DNA of 64,000 bases, from NCBI RefSeq assembly GCF_039523035.1, contig NZ_BAAAEN010000001.1, positions 310,001 to 374,000 on the forward strand. Direction: 5' to 3'. The notes beneath the pieces were generated by a model. The model searched no databases. It was not told where the DNA came from and was given only the letters and a program-made list of their open reading frames with translations. How positions within the stretch are numbered: position 1 is the stretch's first letter; every line of letters starts with the position of its first letter. The stretch is from Pigmentiphaga daeguensis. Lineage in GTDB: Bacteria > Pseudomonadota > Gammaproteobacteria > Burkholderiales > Burkholderiaceae_B. Made by a program: the position numbers and the translations under genes. Shown in pieces: positions 51,069-60,450 of the stretch.

Positions 51069-52264
51069 GAGGTCACAGTGGTTTCCACGGGCAATTGGAA
51101 CTGGATGCGCACGCCGCCGCCCTCGGCGGCGGTCATGGTCATCTCGCCGCCCAGGCGTTCGACCGTGGCGTGCGACAGCGCCAGGCCCACGCCCAGGCCG
51201 CCGGGCTTGCCGCTGCGGAACAGCGTGGCGGGCAGGAGCGGCTGGTCGGGATTGAGGCCGCGTCCATAGTCGCGCACCACGCCGCGCACCATGCCCCCCT
51301 TGCATTCCAGGTGCAGGTCTACGTAGGGGGCGCCGGCCTGGACGCCGGCATCGGCGGCATTGTTCAGCAGGGCCTGGAGCAGGTGGGCGACCGAGGGCTC
51401 GACGCGCAGGCCGCGCGGCAGGACGCCGGTGCGGTGCAGTTCGACCGTGGGGCGGACCAGTTTCCACTGCTCCACCACGCGTTCCAGTTCCACCTCGGTT
51501 GGGACAGCGAGATTGCGCACGCGTTCCCGGCACAGGGCCAGCAGCTCGGTCAGCATCTCGGTGTCGGCGCGCAGGTCGTCGGTGTCGGCCTGGGCGGCGA
51601 TCTCGTCGGCCAGCAGCGTCATGGTGGCCAGCGGCGTGTTCAGCTCGTGCGCCATCGAGGCGGCGTGGGTGGCCAGTGCCACGATGCCTTCGTTGCGGGC
51701 GAAGCGTTCGCGCAGGTCGGCCAGTTCCCGTTCACGGTTGCGCAGGTCGGCGGCCAGCCGGGTCGAGAAGATCAGGATGACGCTGACCGAGATCAGGAAG
51801 CTGGCTGCGATGCCCCACAGCAGCAGTTCGTAGGCGTCGCCGGGGGCGTGCAGCGGATGGCCGAAGATGGCCGCCGCGGCGTAGCCGACCACGCCCGCGC
51901 CCGCGGTGGCGTAGGCCCAGCGGTTCGGCAGCGCCATCGCCGCCAGGGCGATCAGCACCAGGAACAGCAGGCCGAAGGGATTGCTGATGCCGCCGCTCCA
52001 GGCCACCATCCACGCCAGCACGACGATGTCGACCAGCATGTGCAGGAAGGCCGTCGCGTGCGAGGGTTCGTCGCCGGTGCGCAGGCGCCAGCCGGCGTAG
52101 AGATTGAACAGCACGAGGGTGGCGACGCCGCTCCACAGCATGCCCAGGGGCAGGTCCACGCCCAGGGGGCCACTGGCGATGAAGATGGTGGCGGCCTGGC
52201 CGCCTATGGCAAGCCAGCGCAGGCTGGACAGCGTGCGGAGGAAGGAGATTTCTGTGCGGCTCAT
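51065..52264 (-). CDS. regB: Redox sensor histidine kinase RegB/RoxS/PrrB family
   Basis: 399 residues from the ATG at 52264. Six membrane helices occur in the first 170 residues, with the quinone-binding heptapeptide GGISNPF at 91-97 (consensus GGxxNPF). The phosphorylated His206 is in SMAHELNTPLATM, and Cys245 in ALCRERVRNL fits the redox-active cysteine of the RegB linker. The N box (LLNNAADAG) and G boxes (DYGRGL, GLGVGLALSH) complete the kinase. It senses the ubiquinone pool and thiol state and phosphorylates RegA. Confidence 0.93.
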   Translation of the reverse strand: MSRTEISFLRTLSSLRWLAIGGQAATIFIASGPLGVDLPLGMLWSGVATLVLFNLYAGWRLRTGDEPSHATAFLHMLVDIVVLAWMVAWSGGISNPFGLLFLVLIALAAMALPNRWAYATAGAGVVGYAAAAIFGHPLHAPGDAYELLLWGIAASFLISVSVILIFSTRLAADLRNRERELADLRERFARNEGIVALATHAASMAHELNTPLATMTLLADEIAAQADTDDLRADTEMLTELLALCRERVRNLAVPTEVELERVVEQWKLVRPTVELHRTGVLPRGLRVEPSVAHLLQALLNNAADAGVQAGAPYVDLHLECKGGMVRGVVRDYGRGLNPDQPLLPATLFRSGKPGGLGVGLALSHATVERLGGEMTMTAAEGGGVRIQFQLPVETTVTS

Positions 52265-52350
52265 ACGATGGGAGATGGCCGGCGGCGGACGCGCCGGCAA
52301 GCTCCATTATGACGCACGAGCAGTGGACGCCGCCGGGAGGCGGCGCGCGT

Positions 52351-52953
52351 TCAGGCCTGGGAGGCGGGCGGCTGGCCCCGGCGCAGCGCCAGGCCCAGCA
52401 TGATGAGCGTGATGCCCTGGAAGAGCAGGTCCAGCGACAGCAGCAGGCCCAGTATCCACAGGCTGTTCTCGGGCCAGCCCATGGCCACCAGGAGTCCGGC
52501 CAGCAGCGTGACGGCGCCCGACAGCGCCAGCCAGCCCCAGCCCCGCTGGCCGCGATGCTGGAACCAGATCCACAGGCGCAGCGCGCCCGAGGCGATCAGG
52601 AAGGCTCCCAGCAGCAGCGTCAGCACCGCCGCGCCTGCCAGCGGGTTGTACAGGGCCACGCCGCCGGCGATGGCGTAGAGCAGGCCGCCCAGCGTCCAGA
52701 ACAGGAAGCCGCGCCAGTCCTTCACGCGCCAGGCCTGCACCAGTTGCCCGATGCCCGCGACCAGCATCATGGCGCCGACGAACAGGACGCTGGCGACGGT
52801 GGCGGCCAGGACGTAGGCCCCGGCCACGAAGCCGAGGACCAGCGTCAGCACGCCCAGCGCGACGAACCAGCCCCAGCGGGCGCCCAGCGCTTTCAAGGTT
52901 CCGGTCAAGTCGACGCCACCCGGCACAGGCGCGGGATTTGGAGCATCTGCCAT
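52351..52953 (-). CDS. HdeD-family membrane protein (DUF308)
   Basis: 200 residues with six evenly spaced helices in two DUF308 repeats. The motif RWGWFVALGVLTLVLGFVAG and FLFWTLGGLLYAIAGGVAL are typical of HdeD, an inner-membrane protein linked to acid resistance at high cell density in enteric bacteria. The function in this lineage is unknown. It is upstream of regB on the same strand, with an 86-bp gap. Confidence 0.85.
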   Translation of the reverse strand: MADAPNPAPVPGGVDLTGTLKALGARWGWFVALGVLTLVLGFVAGAYVLAATVASVLFVGAMMLVAGIGQLVQAWRVKDWRGFLFWTLGGLLYAIAGGVALYNPLAGAAVLTLLLGAFLIASGALRLWIWFQHRGQRGWGWLALSGAVTLLAGLLVAMGWPENSLWILGLLLSLDLLFQGITLIMLGLALRRGQPPASQA

Positions 52954-53026
52954 GTCTGTTCCCTCCGTGGTTCGGCACGCCGCGCGTCCCCATACGCGGT
53001 GTATCCACCTCGTACGGTACCAGCGT

Positions 53027-53521
53027 CTAGCCGGGGGCGCCCAGCAAATCTTGTAACCGCTCGATCAGGGGGCGCTGCCCCTCGATCAGCTTTTCGCGCG
53101 CGGCATCCAGGCCGAACCACTCGGCGCGGTCCACCTCGGGGAAGGCCTGGAGGCGGCCGCTGCGCGGGGGCCATTCCAGTTCGAAGGTATTGCTGCGCAG
53201 CGTGGCGGGGTCGAAATCGCCTTGCAGGGCGAAGGCCACGACTTCCTTGCCGGCTTTCTGCCGGACCCGGCCCAGCGGCACGGGCGTGCCGGCCGGCAGG
53301 GTGCCCGTTTCTTCGTGGAATTCGCGCAGCGCGGCGGCCGCGTCGTCCTCGCCGGGTTCGGGCGCGCCCTTGGGGATGGACCAGGCGCCGGCGTCGCGCC
53401 TGCGCCAGAACGGGCCGCCGGGGTGGACGAGCAGGACTTCCCAGTCATGCGCGCCGCGGCGATACAACAGCAGGCCGGCGCTCGACGCGCGGGCCGGGGT
53501 GGATCGCGCGGCGCCGCTCAT
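53027..53521 (-). CDS. Nudix hydrolase
   Basis: 164 residues. The Nudix box is GAPEPGEDDAAAALREFHEETGTL, with the REFHEE metal-binding helix intact. The opening SSAGLLLYRRGAHDWEVLLVHPGGPFW and YF-rich core match the group related to NTP or diadenosine pyrophosphohydrolases. Its ATG at 53521 overlaps the stop of the upstream MFS gene by four bases (ATGA), so translation is coupled. Confidence 0.9.
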   Translation of the reverse strand: MSGAARSTPARASSAGLLLYRRGAHDWEVLLVHPGGPFWRRRDAGAWSIPKGAPEPGEDDAAAALREFHEETGTLPAGTPVPLGRVRQKAGKEVVAFALQGDFDPATLRSNTFELEWPPRSGRLQAFPEVDRAEWFGLDAAREKLIEGQRPLIERLQDLLGAPG

Positions 53522-54759
53522 GAATGGCCGGTCCGGCCGGCGGGCAAGGGAGCGCGGCGCATGTCGGCGCAGGCCAGGCCGAAGATGGCCAGGCCGCCCG
53601 CGGCCAGCAGCAGGCCGACCCAGCCGGTGGAGGCCCAGCCCAGGCCGGCCGAGATCGTCAGGCCGCCCAGCCACGCGCCGAGCGCGTTGGCCAGGTTGAA
53701 GGCCGAATGGTTCAGGGCCGCGGCCAGCGTCTGCGCGTCGCCTGCGACGTCCATCAGGCGGATCTGCAAGGCCGGGCCGATGGCCACGACGGTGCCGATC
53801 AGGAAGACGTTGAACGCACCCAGCCAGATGCTGGAGGCGGTCAGGCAGAACAGCCCCAGCACCAGCCCCGACCAGACCAGCAGCCCGCCTATGGTGGGCA
53901 TCAGCGCCTTGTCCGCCAGCCGGGAGCCGGCCAGGTTGCCGGTGACCATGCCCACGCCGAACAGCGCCAGAACGAAGGGGATCCCGTGCACCGGCAGGCC
54001 GGCCAGTTCCATCATCGTGGGCTTGATGTAGCTGAACACGGCGAACATGCCGCCGAAGCCGATCGCGCCTATGCCCAGCGTCAGCCAGACCTGCTTGCGG
54101 CGCAGCGCGCCGAGTTCGCGCCAGGGGCTGGCGCCTTCGCTGGCGGGGATGTCCGGAATCCAGCGCCAGACCAGCAGCGAGGCCAGGACGCCGATGACGC
54201 CCACTAGCGCGAAAGCGGCGCGCCATCCCAGCCATTGACCCAGGCCCGTGGCCAGCGGCACGCCGATCAGCGTGGCCACGGTCAGGCCCAGCATGACGTA
54301 GCCCACGGCACGCGCGCGCTGGCCCGCCGGCGCCAGGTGCGCGGCCACCAGGGCGGCTACGCCAAAGTAGGTGCCGTGTGGCAGGCCGGTCATCAGGCGC
54401 ATCAGGATCATCGACAGGTAGCCGGGCGCCGCCGCGCTGGCGAAGTTGCCCAGCGCGAAGAAGACCATCAGCGCCACGAGCAGCGCGCGGCGCGGCATGC
54501 GGGCGCCCAGGACCGCCAGCACCGGCGCCCCCACGACGACGCCCAGCGCGTAGGCGCTGATCAGGTGCCCGGCGGTCGGGATGGAGATGCCGAGATCCTG
54601 GGCCGCGTCGGGAAGCAGCCCCATGATGACGAATTCGCCGGTGCCTATGCCGAACCCGCCCAATCCGAGCGCGAGCAGGGCGCGGCCGAAGGAGGGCGGC
54701 CGGGAGGAAGCGGCGGCGGAATCGGGAAGTGCTGCGGTCGGGGAGGCGGGGGCGTGCAT
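53518..54759 (-). CDS. MFS transporter, AraJ/YdhP-like (DHA1 family)
   Basis: 413 residues with twelve helices. GIGTGEFVIMGLLPDAAQDLGISIPTAGHLISAYALGVVVGAPVLA is the signature N-terminus of the AraJ/YdhP exporters, and PHGTYFGVAALVAAHL lies in helix 4. It probably exports sugars or drugs. Translationally coupled to the downstream Nudix gene. Confidence 0.9.
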   Translation of the reverse strand: MHAPASPTAALPDSAAASSRPPSFGRALLALGLGGFGIGTGEFVIMGLLPDAAQDLGISIPTAGHLISAYALGVVVGAPVLAVLGARMPRRALLVALMVFFALGNFASAAAPGYLSMILMRLMTGLPHGTYFGVAALVAAHLAPAGQRARAVGYVMLGLTVATLIGVPLATGLGQWLGWRAAFALVGVIGVLASLLVWRWIPDIPASEGASPWRELGALRRKQVWLTLGIGAIGFGGMFAVFSYIKPTMMELAGLPVHGIPFVLALFGVGMVTGNLAGSRLADKALMPTIGGLLVWSGLVLGLFCLTASSIWLGAFNVFLIGTVVAIGPALQIRLMDVAGDAQTLAAALNHSAFNLANALGAWLGGLTISAGLGWASTGWVGLLLAAGGLAIFGLACADMRRAPLPAGRTGHS

Positions 54760-54920
54760 GGAGGGGAGATATGGCCGCGGGGGCGCGAATGCGGGTCCGA
54801 TAGCTTAGCAGGTGCAGGTTGCAGTGCACAAAAACATGGCCGCCGGACGCGGGCTATGATGCGGGGCTCGAACGCGGTTCCTTCCGGGGACCGCGGTGCA
54901 GGAATCACGACGGAGGCCCC

Positions 54921-55289
54921 ATGAGCGACATCACCATCTATCACAATCCCGCCTGCGGCACCTCGCGCAAGGTCCTGGCTCTGCTGGAAGAGCGCGGCCT
55001 GGAGCCCACCGTGATCGAGTACCTGAAGACGCCGCCCAGCCGCGACACGCTCAAATCCCTGATCGCCGCGATGGGCCTGCCGATACGCGAGGCGATGCGG
55101 GTCAAGGGCAGTCCCTACGAGGAGCTCGGGCTGGGCGATCCGAAATGGAGCGACGACGAACTGCTCGACTTCATGATGCAGCATCCCATCCTGATCAACC
55201 GCCCCATCGTCGTGACGCCGCTCGGCACGCGGCTGTGCCGGCCGATGGAGACGGTGCTGGAGCTGCTGCCTGGGGCCAGTTCCCGCTAA
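54921..55289 (+). CDS. arsC: Glutaredoxin-linked arsenate reductase
   Basis: 122 residues from the ATG at 54921 with CGGAGG upstream. The catalytic HNPACGTSRK loop (Cys in ACGTSR) and the downstream Arg residues in INRPIVVTPLGTRLCRP match E. coli plasmid-type ArsC. It reduces arsenate to arsenite with glutathione and glutaredoxin. No arsB or arsR is adjacent, so it may be a housekeeping paralogue. Confidence 0.93.
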   Translation: MSDITIYHNPACGTSRKVLALLEERGLEPTVIEYLKTPPSRDTLKSLIAAMGLPIREAMRVKGSPYEELGLGDPKWSDDELLDFMMQHPILINRPIVVTPLGTRLCRPMETVLELLPGASSR

Positions 55290-55324
55290 AAAGAGGCTCG
55301 CTTGATCCACGCAAGGTACTGGCC

Positions 55325-56182
55325 TTAGAGCAGGATCCGGCCTTCGATGCAGTCGGCCACGTCGCCGCCCACCCAGATGTCATCTTCTTCCCGGCTGACG
55401 TGCACCCGGCCGGCGCGGCCCAGGGCGGTGCCCTGGCTGGCCACATAGCGGCCCGGGGCGAGCCCGGCGCCGATCAGCCATTGCGCGATGCCGGCGTTCA
55501 GGCTGCCGGTCACGGGATCCTCGGGCACGCCCAGGCCGGGGGCGAAGGCGCGTACCTCGAACTGCGCCTCGGTGCCATCCAGAGCGGGATCCCAGGGCGC
55601 GACGACGCCGATCTTGAGCGTGCCCATGGGTGCGTGGTCCGGCTTCAGCGCCAGGACCTGCGCGCGCGTGGCCAGCATGACCGCCATCCAGGCCGGTCCG
55701 TTGTCCACCCAGTTGGCGGCGCGTATGACATCGGGCGCGATGCCCAGGCCTCGCGCGGCCTGCGCGAGCGTGGCCGGATCGACGTCGCCCGCGCGGCGCA
55801 GCGGTGGCGCCGCGAATGCCAGGCGCCCCTGCGTGCGCCGTATCCGGACCAGGCCCACGCCGCATTCCTGCACGATGTCCGCTCCCCGCGGCTGGCCACC
55901 GGCCCGCAGCCAGGCATGGCAACTGCCCAGCGTGGGATGGCCGGCGAAAGGCAGTTCGCCGGCCGGCGTGAAGATGCGTACCCGGTAGTCCGCTCCGTCC
56001 TGGGTGGGGCGCAGCAGGAAGGTGGTCTCGCTCAACCCGGTCCAGCGGGCAAGCGCGGCCATGCGCGTTTCATCGAGATCGTCGGCGCCGTGCACCACGG
56101 CCAGGGGGTTGCCTTGCAGCGGGACGGCGGTGAACACGTCGACCTGGCTGAAATCGTGGAGAGAGGGGAGCGGTGTCGTCAT
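55325..56182 (-). CDS. PhzF-family isomerase
   Basis: 285 residues. VDVFTAVPLQGNPLAVVHGADDL and ETTFLLRPTQDGADYRVRIFTPAGELPFAGHPTLGSCHAWL are the family's two N-terminal blocks, with the catalytic Glu in SETTF. The C-terminal half repeats the fold and ends DPVTGSLNAGIAQWL. PhzF converts trans-2,3-dihydro-3-hydroxyanthranilate, but most homologues outside phenazine clusters have unknown substrates. No phenazine genes are present. It is 9 nt downstream of a Lrp-type regulator. Confidence 0.9.
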   Translation of the reverse strand: MTTPLPSLHDFSQVDVFTAVPLQGNPLAVVHGADDLDETRMAALARWTGLSETTFLLRPTQDGADYRVRIFTPAGELPFAGHPTLGSCHAWLRAGGQPRGADIVQECGVGLVRIRRTQGRLAFAAPPLRRAGDVDPATLAQAARGLGIAPDVIRAANWVDNGPAWMAVMLATRAQVLALKPDHAPMGTLKIGVVAPWDPALDGTEAQFEVRAFAPGLGVPEDPVTGSLNAGIAQWLIGAGLAPGRYVASQGTALGRAGRVHVSREEDDIWVGGDVADCIEGRILL

Positions 56183-56191
56183 GGATCGGGG

Positions 56192-56611
56192 TCAAACGTA
56201 GCTGGAAAGCAGGATATTGGTTTCGGTGTTGGCGATGCCGGGGATCAACCGGATGCGTTCCAGCGCGCGGTCGAAGTCCTCGAGGTTTCCGGCGCGCAAC
56301 TCGGCCACGATGTCCCACCGGCCGTTGGTCGTGTGCAAGGCCTGGATGGCCGGTTCGCCCCGCAGCGACTGCAGGACCCGGCGGGCCGTGTTGCCCTCGA
56401 TTTCTATGCTCATCCACGCGCGTATGCCGCGGGGTTCGGCGTCAGGCCGCAGGCGCACGGTGTAGCCGACGATGATGCCCTGTTCCTCGAGGCGGGCAAG
56501 CCGATTCTGGACCGTGCCGCGCGAGACGCGGAGCTTCTGGGCCAGCGTGGAGACCGGCGTGCGCGCGTTGTCGCGCAGCAGGGCGATCAGGCGATGGTCG
56601 ACGTCGTCCAT
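56192..56611 (-). CDS. Lrp/AsnC-family transcriptional regulator
   Basis: 139 residues. The helix-turn-helix is DHRLIALLRDNARTPVSTLAQKLRVSRGTVQNRLARLEEQGII, followed by the RAM effector domain (IRAWMSIEIEGN, TTNGRWDIVAELRAGNLEDFDRALERI). It is divergent from the dimethylargininase-ornithine cyclodeaminase pair over 167 bp, so arginine or ornithine is a plausible effector. PhzF follows on the same strand. Confidence 0.9.
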   Translation of the reverse strand: MDDVDHRLIALLRDNARTPVSTLAQKLRVSRGTVQNRLARLEEQGIIVGYTVRLRPDAEPRGIRAWMSIEIEGNTARRVLQSLRGEPAIQALHTTNGRWDIVAELRAGNLEDFDRALERIRLIPGIANTETNILLSSYV

Positions 56612-56778
56612 GATGGTGTCCCCCGGCGCGGGTGAGGATGGCAAAACGATAGCAGAGTCTGGCGTTATGGCAATCCGTCGGTAGAAATGCGCAGTTTCTT
56701 GCACTCCTTCTTGGCGGCACGGACGAGCAGAATAAGGCAAAGGCCAGTCCGGCCGCCCCAGGTTGAAAGGAGTGCGCG

Positions 56779-57678
56779 GTGAAGACCGAAGCCAGGATCC
56801 TGATGGTCGAACCCCGGTATTTCGACGTCAGCTATCGCATCAATCCATGGATGCAACCCGATGCGTGGGCGCGCGATCCCAAGGGATGCGCGGCCGCCGC
56901 GAACGAAGCGTCGCAAGCCCTGCGCCGCGCGCTGGCACGTGCCGGCTGCGAGGTGGTCGTGCGCGCGGGCAGCCCCGGCCTGCCCGACATGGTCTTTCCC
57001 GCCAATGCGGCCATCGTGCTCGATGGTCGTGCCCTGTTGGCCCGTTTCCGCTATCCGCAGCGCCAGGGCGAGGAAGCCGCTTTCCTGGCGATGTTCCGCG
57101 CGCTGCGCGACGAGGGCCTGCTGGCGGAGGTCGCGCAGTTTCCCGAAGGCTGTTTCCAGGAAGGGGCGGGCGACGCCATCTGGGATGCCCGCCGGCACTG
57201 GTTCTGGGCCGCGTACGGACCGCGGTCGTCGCGCGAGTCGCTGGCGCGCATCCGCGAATTCTTCGGCAAGGAAACGGTGGCGATGGAGCTGGTCTCCGAT
57301 CGTTGCTACCACCTGGATGTGTGCTTCTGTCCGCTGGCCGGCGGCGAGATCCTGTACTTCCCGCCCGCGCTGACCGCGCAGGCCTTGCGCAACCTGCGCG
57401 AACGCGTGCCGGCGGAACTGCTGATCGAGGCCACGGAAGACGACCTGGCACGCTTCAGCGTGAATGCGGTCAGCGTGGGCCGGGAGATCGTCATGGCCAC
57501 GCCCTCCGATCGCCTGCGGGCGGTGCTGGCCGAGCGTGGCTACCATGTGGCGCCGGTCGACCTCGCGCCCTTCATGATGTCCGGCGGGGGCGCCTATTGC
57601 ATGACCTTGCGCCTGGATCGCGCGAGCCTGGCCGAGGGCGCCGAGCCCGCGCGCGCCAGGGAGGCCGCGGCGGCCTGA
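56779..57678 (+). CDS. Dimethylargininase-like amidinohydrolase
   Basis: 299 residues from a GTG at 56779, with GAAAGGAG 6 nt upstream. Amidinotransferase-fold motifs: LPDMVFPANAA (substrate Asp), FPEGCFQEGAGDAIWD, CYHLDVCFCPL (catalytic His) and the nucleophile Cys in SGGGAYCMTLRLD. Such enzymes convert arginine or methylarginines to citrulline, or release ornithine (arginine dihydrolase type). It is followed after 9 nt by ornithine cyclodeaminase, which favours a route from arginine or ornithine to proline. The exact reaction remains inferred. Confidence 0.88.
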   Translation: MKTEARILMVEPRYFDVSYRINPWMQPDAWARDPKGCAAAANEASQALRRALARAGCEVVVRAGSPGLPDMVFPANAAIVLDGRALLARFRYPQRQGEEAAFLAMFRALRDEGLLAEVAQFPEGCFQEGAGDAIWDARRHWFWAAYGPRSSRESLARIREFFGKETVAMELVSDRCYHLDVCFCPLAGGEILYFPPALTAQALRNLRERVPAELLIEATEDDLARFSVNAVSVGREIVMATPSDRLRAVLAERGYHVAPVDLAPFMMSGGGAYCMTLRLDRASLAEGAEPARAREAAAA

Positions 57679-57687
57679 GGAGGGCGT

Positions 57688-58743
57688 ATGAAGACTCTCT
57701 ATCTGGATGCGGCCGCGGTGGCCCGCATGATCGCCGGATACGGGACGGTGCGCATGATCGAATTGCTGGCGCGGGACATCCGCGACGATTACGTGCGCTG
57801 GCCGGAGTTCGAGAAGTGCGCCCGGGTGGCGCACCATTCCAGCATGGGGGTGATCGAGCTGATGCCGGTGTCCGACGGCAGGCGCTATGCGTTCAAGTAC
57901 GTCAACGGCCATCCCGGCAATGCGTTGAGCGGCCTGCCCACCGTGCTGGCCTTCGGCGTCCTGGCCGACGTCGCGACCGGGTACCCCTTGCTGCTGGCGG
58001 ACCTGACCCTGGCGACGGCGCTGCGCACCGCGGCCACCTCGGCGCTGGCGGCGGGGGCCATGGCGCGCGCGGGCTCACGCACCATGGCGCTGATCGGCAA
58101 CGGCGCGCAGAGCGAGTTCCAGGCGCTGGCCTTCCACGCGCTGGTCGGGATTACCGAGATCCGCGCCTACGACATCGACCGCCACGCCACCGACAAGCTC
58201 ATGGCCAATCTGGCCGGGATCGAGGGGCTGCGCGTGACGGCCGCCGGATCGGCCGAGGAAGCGGCGAGGGGCGCGGACATCGTGACCACGGCGACCGCCG
58301 ACAAACGTCGCGCCTCGGTGCTGCGGCCGCAATGGCTGGCGCCGGGCACGCATGTGAACGCGGTGGGCGGCGACAGCCCGGGCAAGACCGAACTGCATCC
58401 GGCCATCCTGCGCCAGGCCCGCATCGTGGTGGAGTACGAGGCGCAGACCCGTATCGAGGGCGAGATCCAGCAACTGCCGGCCGGCGCGCCGGTGGTGCCG
58501 CTGTGGCAGGTACTGTCCGGCGCCCAGCCGGGACGGGAAACGCCGGAGCAGACAACCGTGTTCGATTCGGTGGGTTTCGCGTTGGAGGACTTCTCGGCCC
58601 TGCGCTGCCTGCTGGACCTGGCCCGCGCCACCGGAGCCGGACAGGACCTGCAACTGGTGCCCGACCTTGCGGATCCGCGCAACCTGTATGCGCTGCTGGC
58701 GGCCCACGCCCGGGCCGCCGAGCCGGCGGCCGCTACATCCTGA
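57688..58743 (+). CDS. ocd: Ornithine cyclodeaminase
   Basis: 351 residues. NAD-binding motif LIGNGAQSEFQALAF in place of GxGxxG, the ornithine-binding FKYVNGHPGN loop and the Asp in VNAVGGDSPGKTELH. The enzyme converts ornithine to proline and ammonia using bound NAD. It forms an operon with the upstream amidinohydrolase and overlaps the convergent molybdate-transporter gene by 11 bp at the 3' ends. Confidence 0.92.
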   Translation: MKTLYLDAAAVARMIAGYGTVRMIELLARDIRDDYVRWPEFEKCARVAHHSSMGVIELMPVSDGRRYAFKYVNGHPGNALSGLPTVLAFGVLADVATGYPLLLADLTLATALRTAATSALAAGAMARAGSRTMALIGNGAQSEFQALAFHALVGITEIRAYDIDRHATDKLMANLAGIEGLRVTAAGSAEEAARGADIVTTATADKRRASVLRPQWLAPGTHVNAVGGDSPGKTELHPAILRQARIVVEYEAQTRIEGEIQQLPAGAPVVPLWQVLSGAQPGRETPEQTTVFDSVGFALEDFSALRCLLDLARATGAGQDLQLVPDLADPRNLYALLAAHARAAEPAAATS

Positions 58744-59953
58744 CCCAGCCGCGCGTCACCATCACGTGCAGCGCCAGGCCCAGCAGGAAGCCGGCGGCGA
58801 CGTTCCACATGCACAGGGCGGCGGTGGCCAGCGCCACCAGGCGCTGGTTCCTGTCCGCCGGCAGGACGCTGCTGCCCAGGGCCAACTGGGCACCGGTCAG
58901 GAACAGGATCACGCCCAGGATGGACAGCGGGAACAGCTTGAACAGCAGCGAGATCCCCGCGCTGAAGAACAGCGCGAGCACCAGCAGGATGACCCCCAGG
59001 ATGACCAGTGCGCCCCCCGTGCGGGCGCCGAAGGCCACATGGCCGGCCATGCCGCCGGCGCCGTGGCACATGGGCACCCCGCCGGCCACCGAGCTGAAGA
59101 TGTTCATGATGCCGGTCGAGGTCGCGAGGCCGTTCTCGGACACGGGGCGCTGGGGGAACAGGCGGTTGTTCTCTTCCTTGACCGCGATGACGGCATTGCC
59201 CAGCGTGAGCGGGAGCTGGGGCAGGGCCAGCAGCGCCGCGCCGATCGCCAGTTCGTGCAAGCTGATGTCCGACAGGGCGAACGAGGGCGCGGGCAGCCCC
59301 AGCGGAACCTGCGCCAGTTCATGCAGCAGCGTGGGCTGGCGCCAGGCGCCCACCGCCGCGCCGAAGATCAGCAGCACGAACATCGCGGGCAGCGTGCGAT
59401 TGCCCATCAGCAGCAATGTGCCCACGCCCGCCAGCGCCGCGATGGGCCAGTCGGTCTGCATCATTTTCACGCCTTCCAGCATGAAGCCGAAGCCCAGGCC
59501 CAGCATGATGCCCAGGACCACGGCTGGCGGAACCAGGCGCGTCACCCGGGCGGCCATGCCGCTCAGCCCCAGGAACAGCCAGGCAACGCCGGTCGCGAGC
59601 GCGGCGCCGTAGACCGCTCCCGGGGTGACCACCGCGGTCTGGGCGGCCTGGGTGACCGCCACCGCGCCTATGGCTTTCATGGGCTGCACGGGGATGGGCG
59701 TCTTGTAATGGAGGCCACAGGCCAGCATGCACAGGCCGAAGGCGAACAACACGCCGAAGGGATCGAGCTTGAGCACGCCGATGTAGGCGGCGACGAAGGG
59801 AATCAGGGTGCCGAGATCGCCGAAGGCGCCCGCCCATTCCATGCGGTCGTAGCGATTGCCCGTGGCGGACGGTTGCGGCACGGAGCGACTGGCGGGCTCT
59901 TGCACCCGGACCCCCTGGCTATGCGGACGAAGGAAAGGACGATTGTCGGCCAC
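58733..59953 (-). CDS. MOT1-type molybdate/sulfate transporter
   Basis: 406 residues with ten to twelve helices. The two diagnostic blocks of the MOT1 family are present: GAFGDLGTLIPFVAAYI near the N-terminus and IPVQPMKAIGAVAVTQA. LPQLPLTLGNAVIAVKEEN and CHGAGGMAGHVAFGARTGG lie in the second half, the latter like the plant MOT1 substrate motif. It probably imports molybdate at the inner membrane. No ModE or molybdenum-cofactor gene is nearby. Confidence 0.88.
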   Translation of the reverse strand: MADNRPFLRPHSQGVRVQEPASRSVPQPSATGNRYDRMEWAGAFGDLGTLIPFVAAYIGVLKLDPFGVLFAFGLCMLACGLHYKTPIPVQPMKAIGAVAVTQAAQTAVVTPGAVYGAALATGVAWLFLGLSGMAARVTRLVPPAVVLGIMLGLGFGFMLEGVKMMQTDWPIAALAGVGTLLLMGNRTLPAMFVLLIFGAAVGAWRQPTLLHELAQVPLGLPAPSFALSDISLHELAIGAALLALPQLPLTLGNAVIAVKEENNRLFPQRPVSENGLATSTGIMNIFSSVAGGVPMCHGAGGMAGHVAFGARTGGALVILGVILLVLALFFSAGISLLFKLFPLSILGVILFLTGAQLALGSSVLPADRNQRLVALATAALCMWNVAAGFLLGLALHVMVTRGWVRM

Positions 59954-60001
59954 GCTGCGAGGCGTGTAAACACGCGGGCCGTATGGCGGCCCGGCTGGGC
60001 C

Positions 60002-60358
60002 TCAGGCGCAGGCCCGCGCGCGCAGCGCCCGGGACATGCCGTCCAGCATGCGTGCCCAGTCCTTGCGGACGCGTTCGGCATCCGAGGCGTGTTCGACGTC
60101 CAGTTGCTGGGTGACCTTGATCTTGCAGCCGGGATCGGCGTCGATCAGCGCGACGGTGACGACGTCCGCGCGCGCGGCGTTGGCCGCATGCCATTCGAAG
60201 GCCACGCAATACGGCCGGTCCACGATCAGGTACGCGCCCTGGTCCCGCTCCTGGCCGACGGCGCGCCGCTGGGCGATGGCGGCCAGGCAGGCGTCGAAGG
60301 CGTGCTCGGCGGGAACGGGAAGATGCCGGATAGTGGAGACGTCTATCGTTCGGCTCAT
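60002..60358 (-). CDS. SRPBCC-fold (AHSA1-like) protein
   Basis: 118 residues from the ATG at 60358. The pattern RHLPVPAEHAFDAC then AFEWHAANAARADVVTVALIDADPGCKIKVTQQLD and a final RKDWARMLDGMSRALR helix is that of the START-like SRPBCC fold, often called activator of Hsp90 ATPase 1-like. It is short for the family (usually 140 or more), so it may be a minimal form. It likely binds a small hydrophobic ligand. A 19-bp inverted repeat lies 74 bp upstream. Confidence 0.65.
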   Translation of the reverse strand: MSRTIDVSTIRHLPVPAEHAFDACLAAIAQRRAVGQERDQGAYLIVDRPYCVAFEWHAANAARADVVTVALIDADPGCKIKVTQQLDVEHASDAERVRKDWARMLDGMSRALRARACA

Positions 60359-60431
60359 GCTGGAGTTTCCTGGCTGCGGGACACCCGGCGGGCGGAATCG
60401 CCGGGCAGGGAGACGCGCAGCGTAGCGAATT

Positions 60432-60450
60432 TTGTGTACAGTGTCCACAA
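60432..60450. promoter_or_regulatory. 19-bp inverted repeat, candidate operator
   Basis: TTGTGTACAGTGTCCACAA matches its own reverse complement at 16 of 19 positions. On the minus strand TGGACA inside it is a near-consensus -35 hexamer, with TACGCT 17 nt further on, so a protein bound here would block the SRPBCC gene's promoter. The TTGTNNACA half-site resembles GntR or ArsR-type operators. The cognate regulator is not in the adjacent DNA. Confidence 0.4.

Noticed and set aside
50511..51533. Longer regA start at 51533
   Set aside because: The extension lies inside regB in another frame. The ATGA overlap at 51065-51068 gives the normal receiver N-terminus.
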